From: Undaria pinnatifida
Lineage: Eukaryota; Sar; Phaeophyceae; Laminariales; Alariaceae
DNA length: 64,000 nucleotides
Assembly: GCA_012845835.1 (NCBI GenBank)
Contig: JABAKD010000021.1
Location: 14,262,978-14,326,977 of the forward strand
Direction: 5' to 3'
Part shown: positions 49,853-61,700 of the stretch, piece after piece
Position numbering within the stretch: the first letter of the stretch is position 1
How the letters are laid out: the number at the start of each line of letters is the position of its first letter
The notes under the pieces: generated by a model
What the model was told of the DNA's origin: nothing
The model's input: the letters and a program-made list of their open reading frames with translations, nothing else
Database searches by the model: none
Translations under genes and position numbers: made by a program

Positions 49853-50298
49853 CTACCTTACAGCGATTTCGAGGTATCGTTTTGATAGAATAAACCTTGG
49901 ATTAAAATCCAAGTTAATGCGCAGTCAATTCGAGCAGTCTATACGCACGAATAAGATGGGCACTGTGTAGTGATAATTTACGTCGAATCTTACGTCGAAT
50001 CTTTGATGAAAATTAGATGTGAATGTTATTTTGAGTTCGTTCAGGTTATCCCCCGTTGTCCCAGTATTTTACCGGACTACGGGCATTGGTACGTGGTGAT
50101 GAAGTGGTCATGCAACCCACCATGATGACTCTTCTTTTTCTTCCTTCTTGATTTTTTTTCCTGTTCCTCTCTTGTTTGCCTCAAGCGCCCTTTTCCAAGC
50201 TATCCCGGCTCATTCTTAGGATCACAAGCGATCCTAACGGACACTTTGGTGCCACATCTGAATATCTTTCCGCATAGAAGACAACCTCCACACAACCA

Positions 50299-50706
50299 AT
50301 GAGTTCACAGGCTATTCACATATGGAAACCGGTCATTAAGACCAACCGGTCATTAAAACCAACTTTTTTCAAACAAAGCGATAACTCTAACTTGAGACTC
50401 GTCACGCAGAGAAGACACATGGCAGATGATGTACAGACAAGGTACGGCTGGTGCCAATGCAATGCAGCTTTTATCACCAAAGCCAAACCTTTCGCTCGCC
50501 GTGCCGTTCCCGATCAAGCGTTTACTGCTGCCGATGTATACCTTGCAATCGCGGGTTTTGGCGCAAAAGCATATTTCACTATTTGGCTAGCATATGCTTC
50601 AAGGTTTTCTTGTCGTCAGTATAATTACACGCGTCTGATGACACCGGCGTCCTGGCAAAAGCACAAGTGGCTGCCTAGTTTTATGGGCACGCACTCAACT
50701 TGTTAG
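50299..50706 (+). other. open frame of 135 codons, unrecognised
   Basis: It begins MSSQAIHIWKP; the middle reads MADDVQTRYGWCQCN and DQAFTAADVYLAIAGFGAKAYF is split by no stop. No known domain is recognised. It is longer than most frames here and no frame of similar length opposes it, but there is no splice or homology evidence. Confidence 0.25.
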
Positions 50707-51201
50707 TTTTGCACTGGGTACCGCCTCTACGTAGCCGGCCGATTCATCGATTACGTGCCGCCTGTCAACCGTTTACCGTGTGTGGAATTTTAGAGTTTTT
50801 TTTTTTCACACGTTTGCTGCCTATTGTTGTCCCCGCCAAAAAATACTTGTATGTAGTCTATTCGAACCGTGCCACGAAAGAGATAGTAGTAGCACTTTTA
50901 TCCTGTTTGGGTTCCGAAATGATGGGATTTGGGTCCTCAACCCGCCTTAGCTCGAATTCGTCGGAACGTTTTTTCCCCCTCAAAACATGATCGTCTTAAG
51001 TAAAATGCTGTATGCAGTTACTGATAAGGATATATTCATCGGGATGCACGTTCAGGTTGCTCAACGAATGAATTTTGGCCTCGAGCGGTATAAAGCTCAT
51101 CAACCAACTGCTGTGAGGTGCCTCAGATGGTAAACAGTGCCCCTCGAACGTAGCATGCGTCATTCGTAATGCATTAGCTGTTGGGCGTTGATGAAAGGTT
51201 T
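50707..51201. other. unassigned DNA
   Basis: One 96-codon open frame on the plus strand (50700-50990) without a recognisable domain. Nothing else is seen. Confidence 0.3.
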
Positions 51202-51920
51202 TTAAGGGTTCTTGTTTGCGTGGGTCCCAACATGCGTGTTGACGTGCACCTTGGGTGCTGATGTCCGGTTTGGTTTCGTCGCATGGCAGATATAGCGCAC
51301 TCCAGAGAACCCCAAATAAGCGTCGAACACCCCGCCCAAGATGGTGCGGTTGTCCAAGACGCTTACGGCCTCGTTAGGGGCATCCTTCTGTATCGCGGTG
51401 AACGGTGAGCAAAACAATCCAAGTCGTTCTTTGTCGACTTTATTGCCATATATGTTGATTTGTGTGTTAATGCTACGTTATGGTTCGATAGAACAAATTT
51501 CGTGTACTGCGACCCTTCCGTGCCGAGGACGCCAAAAATACGGATAAAAAATAACACACCGACACCACGAAATCCAAAAAGGCCGTGCTGGCCGAGATGA
51601 GCTTCTCGGGGTGTTGTTATGGTGTAGTGTGTACTGGATAAACCTATCTCCCGTCGAAGAAGAAAACGATGGGGGGTTTTTGTTCTGGTGGACGACGTAA
51701 CGGGGTCCGTACATGTTGTGACAGGCATATCACGGTTCGCTGTACTAGATACTTGGGCATTTTGTTTTCGGGGTTTGGTGAGGATGTTTTTGACGTGGCC
51801 GTAGTAGAGGGCAAACTGCCGCCCATTCGCCCCCACCGACGAGAGCAGGTCTCGCGAGTTGATCAGCAAGACCGAGTCGAACACGAGCGAGTCGGAGTTC
51901 GTGCTGGAAGCGTCAGCAGA
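51202..51920 (-). pseudogene. coding-like sequence in three registers, unrecognised
   Basis: On the minus strand, 51780-51910 reads LVFDSVLLINSRDLLSSVGA then NGRQFALYYGHVKNIL, with mostly G or C at third codon positions. A second register near 51645-51715 reads MYGPRYVVHQNKNPP. A third near 51550-51610 reads KLISASTAFLDFVVSV, which could be membrane-spanning. 51202-51417 reads AVSVLDNRTILGGVFDAYLG with similar codon use. No splice sites join them cleanly, so a frameshifted relic is the simplest view. No family is recognised. An element-derived or viral-derived origin is possible but unsupported. Confidence 0.3.
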
Positions 51921-52706
51921 TTGGCGTAGTCCGATCTAGACAGACGTCTGTGCCTCTCTGTTATCCCTCTTTCTCTCTCCTCTTTGTTTTGACGCCGTTG
52001 ATGGTGGAATCAACCTATGCGGGGTATTTCGGTGTGTGCTAGCCGCACCGATTTCCAGACGGAGAAGCAGATGATATAACGTTTCATCCTGATGCGCATA
52101 AATGAACGTGTTACTGAATCCATTTTTACAACAAATGCACGTGTGCCCTGCCTGCTTACCTGATCCGGTTGTAGGTCTCAACTCTTGCCTTTCGACATGT
52201 TCTCCGGACACAGACGTGTAAGTAAAAGCGTCCCATGTTTTTGTCGTTACTGAAGAGTGATGTTCAGATTAACCAGGAGCTATTAAAGACAGATGCGTAC
52301 CAGCGTTTCGATAATGTACTGTACCCGTACCGTCTTCAAGGAGAAATATCTCAAGAATGGTAGGGATTTCAACAGTTTACAATGTACAATGGTCCGATAG
52401 TCGATGTTTACAATGAATACTGTGCCTTAGGTTTGGGTGTGTATGTGTGACTAGACCTCTTGTCACGAAGGAAAATTGGCAAAATTTACATGGATGACTC
52501 AACGTCGACGGGTACCGAGAAATACTTGTGCGAGGCGCGCTGGTTGTCGGAGAACCCACGTTTTGAGTTGTCGTTGACATCTCTCTCATGCCAAAGCTAC
52601 TTGCTCGCACGGCAACGGTACACCCAGCTACCCGAATACGTCACGAGCGTATCTCTTGCAATATCATTGACCATCCTGATTCCCTCCTGGTTGCTTTACA
52701 TTTCAG
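51921..52706. other. unassigned DNA upstream of LRR copy B
   Basis: A minus-strand frame at 51936-52211 contains LLLRLEIGAASTH, resembling LLRREIGLSSTH at about 51640-51660, so this part may hold a diverged internal duplication of the minus-strand relic. The exon before 52707, needed to start the LRR gene, was not found. Confidence 0.3.
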
Positions 52707-52796
52707 AAATTGGACTGACTGCGGGCTTACCGACGCGGACCTTCCCGACATCAAGACGTGTTTCGACAGTATTGGACGCAGCGGCATCATCTATAT
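52707..52796 (+). CDS. LRR N-terminal cap exon, copy B (90 bp)
   Basis: The acceptor is TTTCAG and the donor GTATGT. The 30 residues read NWTDCGLTDADLPDIKTCFD and end SIGRSGIIY plus a split ATN codon. Two cysteines and the leucine spacing fit the first, irregular repeat of an LRR domain. It begins in phase 2, so a further upstream exon is needed. Copy A has no counterpart because the duplication starts about 1.1 kb downstream of this exon. Confidence 0.65.
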
Positions 52797-55700
52797 GTAT
52801 GTTTCCCTGTTTTATGAATGAGGGCAAGTAAATTGTAATCACCGAGACTTGACGCAATATTGTGGGGAAAATAACGACATCCAACACAGTTAGCCAAGCA
52901 TTGCCAGCGAGCCTTTTCAACAACGTTTAACGGAGCACATGGCGAAACCAACGGCGGCATAAGACGGTACGAAAGCGCTGGGCACCATGTTCTAAACACT
53001 GCTACCTCAAACTAAACTAGGTAACGAACCAAGAAGGTCTACATCAAACCTCAAACCAAGCAGTGCAAAAGATTCGAAAAGTTGAGTCTGACAGGAAATG
53101 CTCGCTGTGTATCCAACCAATGTCAACGCAAATCTCCTGCGACATACGGTGGCCTTGCTCATCTTTTAAATGAATTGTGAACGACAGGAGCCATATATCG
53201 ACATCGGAATCAGTCTTTGTTGATGTGCAGTCCCTTATCCCTGGTTAAACACGTATCTTGATGTTGATGCAGGGAAATCGAATACGCGACAAGATCAAGT
53301 TTGTTGCTTCACGCCGACGCACTGTGTCCAGGATATATTTCGGGACGTTGAATACGATTTACACTACCTAGCTTACCACAACCAGTATACAAGAAATGAT
53401 GTAGGAAACTTGACCAGGAATTGCTGTAGGTTGAACGGTCGGCTCGTACAACCAACCGTAGAGTACATCCTGCTCGGAGCATGAGCATTGTTCCGTGGTT
53501 ACGAGGGAAAGCACCGCCCATTTCTGTCGCTGCCCTTTTCCATTGTTTGGCCACGTTATCGCCGCTTTCAACCCAACTTCTTCCTTGTTGACTAGTGATG
53601 TTAACAGACACCTTGTCACCACCGCTCCAACTTTAAGCACAGAAACAAAGTCCGGAGGTGGGTCAGTGTTACGGTGGAGAGTCTCGTCAAGACGGGATTT
53701 GCCCTACATGTGCTACACATTTATAAACATTGGACCAGGTTTCCTGCGGGAAAATTTTATAACTTCGCGTTGCCCCGTCTCACCTGGTTTTCCCTTTTAA
53801 AGATCCTACGCGTGATTCACCATAAGGCTGCTCCGTTCAGTAATGAAACAGTGGTTTATCACGCCTTGTGCGTGGCCAGATTCCACCGCAAACAATAAAG
53901 TGATGAGCGTCGCTGTCACGGGTGCAGAACATCATAAGCAGCGATGAGCCGCATGTACGGAGCAGCATATTTATACTTACCATTGGGATATTTTAATTCA
54001 CGTCGCAGGGCGGGAAAAACAATCGGGTCTCACCTCTTGGTGAGTGTATGCCAACATAGATGTAAAAAACTAAATATTGTTTGGTTTTGTTGGTGAGTCA
54101 TGGTTAACGGAAATATAACCGCAACAGCGACGGGCCGTCGTGTCATTCTACGGGAAATTCATCCGGAGGGTCTTTTTGAGCGCCAAACACTTCCTAGAAT
54201 ATGTTTTGGGATCAATAAATTGCGACATGAGTGGGACAAAAATGCGTCCTTATCCCTCACGCAGAACGGTCATGCAGAGGTTCCGGAACCATTAATCTGT
54301 GGAACCCGTCTTCAACCTCCCTTATTTCCACGTGGGTAGTCCCTGTTGAATATGGCCGACGCCGCTATCGTAGTGGTACTCCGCATTTCTTCTCTCTGGA
54401 GCCGAAAGAGGTGTGCTCGTGATTGCAAATACACCACGCTGCATTAAAAGGAGACGGCGTCCGTGCATGATCCCCGGGAGCCAGTGAACAACTGAGATGT
54501 CAGACGACTTGTTTAAATTGTCTTCGGTCGGCTAAGGACATGACTTTGTCTTTGAACCACGCAACAGCCGTCTTTTGCACCTCTTGACCTTTTTTCCCGC
54601 GCTTCCATGTTGATGACGTTTCTTCTTCGCCCCTTTGACGGCATCTCTCTTCCTGCCTCCAACGCGGTTCATGCCATTCTGCAGCGACCTGAGTCGGAAC
54701 GACTTGACGACGATACCGGCTGACATGTTCGAGTCCATGGGCGCTCTGGAGACGCTGTGAGTGTCGCTTCCCGTCTCGCCGTCTAGCCTTACATTGGAGT
54801 AAGCGGCGCTTTCAATTTCAAGGTTGATGCGGGACGGGAGACATTTCCGGGGGAATAGTTACGTTTTTTCTTGGTTAATGTCATTTGGACCAGGTCCCGA
54901 AGCGTGCTTTGCGCGCTCAAAACAAGGTGGAATGTGCATCGCAATCAAACCCTTGTTATGCCCTCCGCGTTCCGTTGTAAACCGCTAATACGAAGGGGTG
55001 GTCTTCAAAGATGAGGTAGTGCCGTTCACAGAGGAAGTGATAGCGGTGCAGTAGGTAAACCTGCCAACGTGGTTGAAACCGTGCGCATGCGTCTCGAAAA
55101 AACAAATTTCAATCCAATATCTCAGGGAAATGTCAACCGCACTCATGATAGTTAGGCGTGGTGGACAGGTTTGTATTTGGTTGTAGGCACGATAGAATAA
55201 TAGTGTGTTTTTTGTAGATATAAGAGAACCGTGACCCAAGCACATTTTTCTCATTCCTCTGCATACACATTTGTTTGCTGCCCTGATCAACAATGATCAC
55301 CAATATTAACGATGCGAGAGGGCCGTTTGGCTCACAAGCTGCTTGGAAGAAGTTTACGAATTATCCTGTCTGACAGCAACCGCTGTGAACCTTGACCTAC
55401 CCCGCTTTTCCACATGACACTCAGCAGCAGCACTTCCGTCTCTTCGCGCTACGACATCCTGTGGGTATACCGTTATTTTCCGACAAGGCGAATGCTTCGT
55501 ATAAAAAAAAGAGTCGTCCCACGAGGGAGGGTGCGTCTTTTTAGGTTGAACAATCCTCAGATGTGGCCCTATCGGTTAGATAATCCTTCAACAAAACGAT
55601 TGTCACAATATCACCCGCGAAATATTCACTGTACTGTATAGTTGTTGTCTTGAAAGCGCGCTGTCGATGACGTTGTGTGGTTCGGATTGTAGACGCTTCG

Positions 55701-58700
55701 ACGTGAATAAACGGTGGCTGATCTCCAGGGTGAGCCAATACGTGCTTCTGGGTCTCCGTCACCTATGTTTCCCTGTCTGTCGTTCTGTTGACGCTACCGT
55801 CGTTGTTGGCAGGTACTTATCCGAAGGCAAAATCTCGACAATCGACGAGGACGCCTTCCAGCCTTGCGCGTCATCCTGGAGTTAATGCGAGTATAGGGTT
55901 TGGTAAGGGAGCGAAGGATATGGCCGGGAGCGTACGTCTCGCCTGAATCGTCAGAAAATCGGATTCAGCGTCGCTAGGCCCCACGCTGTAGGATACGATG
56001 GCGTGCACAAATGTCGAATTACTTGACTGAAACCAAACGTTGTTGTAAGCAGCTAGCAGAGCATGCTGCTATCGTTGTTCCGCATCCGGTAACACGCCAA
56101 CCGCCAATGTTGTGGTCGTCCTCAAAACTCAAGGTTGTGGGTGTTCAAAAAATTGCCGCAATTTCCGCATTGCCGTAGACACAAGGCAAATTCCCCAGTC
56201 TTCCGGCGACGGTCGGATCACCTGGGGTCGCCATTTAGTACGCCAGCTAACCGTACACTGTCGCGAAGCCTTCGTTCTTAGCGAACACATATATTGCTGG
56301 TGATGAAAATGGAGTTCTCCACATTCTACATTGGAAATTCATGTATGTGCAAACTGGTACCTGCTTAGTGATTGTCACATCAGGGGAGTCAGCCATGAAC
56401 ATTTTGCACCTGTCAATATCCAGTCTCCCGTGTACAGCCGACATGCACAAATTGCGTCAAGTCCACAGCAAACCTTTTGTGTACTACGAATTGATACCAA
56501 GAAAAACTACGCAAACATCGCCGATACCTCGCCTGCGCGAAGTCGACCGTTCAAGCAGCCTCCCGGGCATCAGGTGTTTATCAAATTGCTTGAAGAATCT
56601 CGCAATGCATTGACGCGCTGTTGAAACTGACAGCAATCCGTGCACATGCTTCCTCAGGGCCGTATACGACAATCTGCTCGCGTCGATCGAAGCCAATCTC
56701 TTCGACAACTTGGGATCCTTGAGAGTCTTGTGAGTGCTGCATACCCGTACGGGGTATGCTATATATATGTCGTGGTTCGTTGTATGGAACCTGCACAAAG
56801 ACAACAGGTCGCCAACTCCTCCTCGTCCTTATCAGCAATAAATCAGATTGATATCACACGCCCACGGTGGTTTCCGCTGGTGCCGCAGTATGGCCATTGC
56901 GCGCCAGGCATTGCTCGCACCCCCAAAATTTGTTGTTCATGTCACGTATGCATCTAGATGATGGAAGTAGAGACAAGAGTAGATACCTACCTGCATCAGC
57001 GATCATATAATGTGATGCACTACAGGTTCTATCAAGTAGCCAATCAAGGCAACCCCACCCTCACGCACTCGTCGCGACTTCACGGTGGCGAATCTTGTTG
57101 GCAGGGTGGTGCAACCATGGCGCACCTGGCACAAGTCGTACGACTCAAATTTTGCACGTTATGTCCCAGTATCGTATAAAAATATATATATTTAGACCGC
57201 AATACTACAGTATATATCTGTCACCAACAAGGTGAGAGCGCATTTTTCACAGAACCCCAATGCTCGTAGAAGTAGTCTATAATTAAAAGTAACGTGTCTC
57301 TAATGAAGGTGGACTATTTTGCACACGTGTTGCAATAGTAACATGATTCAGTAATCGAACGCCAAGAAATAGTATCAGGCGGTAGGTAGCGCATAGAGTA
57401 GACAAACTTGATGCACGTTTTGTGTTACAACCAAGGCGGGCCCGCAGCATGCATCATGAAAAATAGATTATTTCACTCTAGCCATCAAGTCACACTAGTT
57501 CGCTCGAGACAAGACTGCATTGTTGCCCCAACCGCGGACCAAGGTTTGTCATCAAGGGGGAAGCCCGCGAGAGCTACCCCACTGACGGCAGATATATTTA
57601 TATACCGTCACGAGAACCTCTTATCAATGTAGTCGATGACATAGGAGCTTGTCCTGAAGAACACGCACATCCATGTACAGCCCTTTATCAACTCACAGCA
57701 GCAGCTTGCAGATCGGACTTTGTTGGTGATAAATGTCATTAACTCAATTCAGTCAGTACAACCTCCAACCATCACATAATATAGTAAAAAGTTCGTGTAA
57801 CGTAGTCTCTGAGCAGAACAAATCAACCGATCGAAGTTGATATTGCGCCCATTATCGCCAGACACGCCGGGAAGGGCTCTGACAACTACGTACCACAATA
57901 TACTATATCCGTATGATCGTTCATACTCCGAGTAGTTTGCAACACCAGCCATACGTAATTACATCACCACAATAGAAGTAATTTACGATTCTACAGCAGT
58001 ACGTACACACACAGCGATATATTGCACCACGTACCTGGCAGTGGACTATCGTTTTAACGATGTGATCAGAGAATAGATGTGATGACAAAACAAATCAGCA
58101 CTCTACCTCATTGTTTGACGAATGACAGGAGGGGGCCATTCCACTGTTTAACCGACGGCCATTTCAAATAATTCACTTTGACTGACGATAAAATACTAGA
58201 TTTTAGTACTAAACAATCGATTTGACACCCTAGAGACCTCTAGGCATTTTCCCTTGGCTGGCCATCTCGTTGTCGAGTGCTGCGGGGGCAGGACAGCAAT
58301 ACCACCAACTTTGTCTTTTTTTACGTACTTGCAGCAACTGCAGTCTATAACATCGCCCACCGATGTGCATGACGCACCGCTTCAAACGTTGCGCCAGATG
58401 CCATTGTTTATCGACCTCCGGATTGTGGGTATCACTTAGCAAGTTCCAAATGCCGGATTTGGCAAAAAGAAACCCTCATATGGCTAGCTTGGCGGGCTAC
58501 TCCAGCGTAATACTCAGGTTGATCCGCAATATTTGCATGAGCCCAAAGTTGCTTGCGCTTGGCGTGTCATTGCAAGCACGCGACGAGCTGCACCCGAGAC
58601 TGGTCCCGGGGGGCTGTTTTACTTTCTTCTACAAAGTCCCGAGGTGACCGCGATTCCTGAAACAGACATGCTTCAATCCATATACTCCGTATATAACACA

Positions 58701-61700
58701 GCAAACATTGCTTCTTGAGAAGGGACGCGCGGTATTGGTCTGGTCGGGAAACGGTGGTCGAAGTGGGAACTTTCAAGACGGGAACTGAAATCTGAGTGTA
58801 TTTTGTTGCCGACCGTGACCTCCCGACCCTCCCCGACCTCAATATTTCTTCCACCGTCTTCGGTCCCGACGTACGGCATCTTATTCGATTAAGCAATTCA
58901 CAAATAGCACATGGTAAAGATTCCATCTGGTCAACCGTTCGTTGTTGATGTCTTCAACCAGCGTTCTCGGTCGTGTTCCCAACCATTCTAGCCTGCATCT
59001 CCCGGCCTTATCGAGACTACGTCACCGACCGACTTCTCCACTGTGTTCTTGACCGTTTTCCCTACTATCCATGTACACGACCGATTCTCTATTTTTTTTC
59101 CGGCCGATTCCCCAGCTATGTTGCCGACAAATTTCCCGAACGTACACCAGACAGATTCGCCGAGCTGTTCCAGATTAGTTACTTGGTCCTGTCAAAGAAA
59201 TAGCGAATCTCCGTCCCGTCCCGTCAACAAACGGCTTCCCGCCTCCGCGTCCCACTCCTGTCCCGCCGTAAAAAAACGGGATCATTTTCCCATGCTATCG
59301 CTGGGGAAGAGATAGAATGAATTATGCCTGCGGCGGGCTGAACGGTTACTGTTCTTCACCGACTGGTGCCTTCGTTACCGCGCGTATCCTTGGTTTCTCG
59401 CTCTAATTTTCTGTTGCTTCTTGTCTAAAGCTTGTAACACGCGTTTTGCAGACAAAGGCACCCTCAAAAAACATTGTGGTCCTGAGCATGAAACCTGTAC
59501 AAAGACGATATGTCGCCAACCCTGCGCCGTCCAAAATAAACACTAATACCAATGGAATTATCGACATGAACGGTTACGTCAAGCGACGCCTGGGTCATAT
59601 GACACTCGTAATGCAGTCCGCCAGTTCATCGACTGCGCTCGACACAACTGCCGTCAGTCAGTGTTGCGAAGGACGTTGGATCAAAACTCGTACGTTGAAC
59701 GTTTGTATTCGAAGTCCGAAACCAACACGCGCGAGGCCTCGCTTGCGAAAATTTTTTGTAGACTAGTCGATTGAATGGTAACCCCCCATGTGTCTCTGTC
59801 TCTTTTTACACCCGGATATTCTTCGAGTGTTGGCGTTTCTAAGCTCTGATGCATGCATACCATTTGGGCCGTATCTACTAAGACTATTTCACGAACAGTT
59901 TGTTTGTCTCTGTCATAGTTGTTAACTCGGGCGGAAACACCATTTGTTTGTCTCTGTTATAGTTGTTAACTCGGGCGGAAACACCATACCCCTCCTGACC
60001 GGACGCAGTATCGATATTGGCCGTTCCCAGACAGTTTTGTTCCGCTGCTAAAATCCATAGCTGCTGGCGATCGATGAATCGTGCTTATCACGTAAGTCCA
60101 CGCATGTCGTCTAATCCATGAAAAAAAATATATATATCAGGGCATTCAAGAGGCGGGGAAAAGATACAGGAGCAACCCCCCCATCAGTGGAAAGCCGGAA
60201 ATGCCAAACCATGAAAGTTACATGCGGACAGTCGACCGACGCAACCGCAGGTCACAATTCATGTTCTTCTAACAGAGAACATACACATGTGTGCCAACAT
60301 GAGGGTTATGGGACGGCAGGCCATCCGGCTATGTTGCCCGCTCAATTTAAAACGTTGCATACAGAATGATTTTTATGCACGCCGGGAGAAGACATACTTT
60401 CGTTGTCAGACATGTCACGCAATCACATTCCCTGCCTGTTAAAGGGTGTTGACGCAACCCTCTTGAACAAGAGCTCGACCTACCGCAGTCAACAGAATTT
60501 TGTTCAAGGTGTAACGTCCGTCCGGTTGTTTCTTAACAGCACGTTTTCGAGCTTGCTCGATGCCCGCACGTTATCAGAAACTCAAATCTTCATTTGTCTT
60601 CTCCCGAACGCCGCCCGATCTCGCACAAGAACTGCACTGTTGCTTACATCTCCAACCTCTGCAACGACCAAGAATCCAGGAAAAAAAAACAGGAATCAGT
60701 ATATATATGCTTCACGTGAAAACAACGAAGCGGGGGTAAAAACAGCCCCGTCGTTAGCATCTACCGCGCCAACGAGAAATCGCAGCACCCGCATCTCGCA
60801 AAACGTTTTGATGCGCTCAAGTCGAAGAGTGCGTAGCATGTCGAGTACCCGGCGGCATGGAACTTGTGGTGCCTCGTTGAGGCTGAAACTGCCGGGCCTT
60901 TGCTTTCGATACTACCGAAATCCCCCCGATCTCCCACCCGCTTAGAGTTTCTCCCCGAGAGGTGACGGTCAATTGAAAGCCCCACTCCCATAATCGCTTC
61001 TGTGGCAGACGCTAAACTGTTTCCTAAAGACGGCAGCAACCCCCTCCCCAAGTGCGTTCCTACCCAATATCGATTACTACTCTGGAACAACCTTGGCGTA
61101 GTCCGAACCGAATGCATCGCAACGTACGCGGTTGGCTTACCTGGCGCTTTGTACTTTCGTTCCAGACCAAACGTTTGAGGGGGAATTTACTGTGTAACAC
61201 AGCCAAAACATCAGGCAAGGTAAATGATATTCGGTAGCCTGGTCTATCAGGGTTCCATTTTTCAGCAAGCCGGCTGTTCTAGCGATCGCGGTCAGCCGAG
61301 TCACAACCCGACAAAAACGTATGTAAGCATTTTATTCACGTCCCTACAGAAAGCTTTTTTTCTTGACATGCGCGTAGCGACCGCTTTTATCTCAGCCTTG
61401 TACTTTTACGTAAGTCATTCGATTGTCACCCACCCAAATGTGGAAACTTGTGCTCACACGAACCAAACATGTTTTTCGGGCCCCATGATATAGAACCATC
61501 ACCAACGACACCACATCAGTGGTACCCGGTATACGATTTTTGACACATCTTCATGTTTACCCTCCCATCGTTTTGTCGTCGGTCACGTCCGTAAGAGACC
61601 TTAGCGGCAATCAACTGGCAGCCCTTCCATCTGGCATGTTCGCTGATCTGGAAGCTATGACCACGCTGTGAGTATCATGCGACGTCATCCTTGTAAGTGG

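Noticed and set aside
61340..61411. Possible exon ending at GTAAGT near 61411 (copy A: 23306-23370)
   Set aside because: A short frame with RVATA is shared by both copies, but it lacks the LRR Asn and leucine ladder, and copy A has no good donor.
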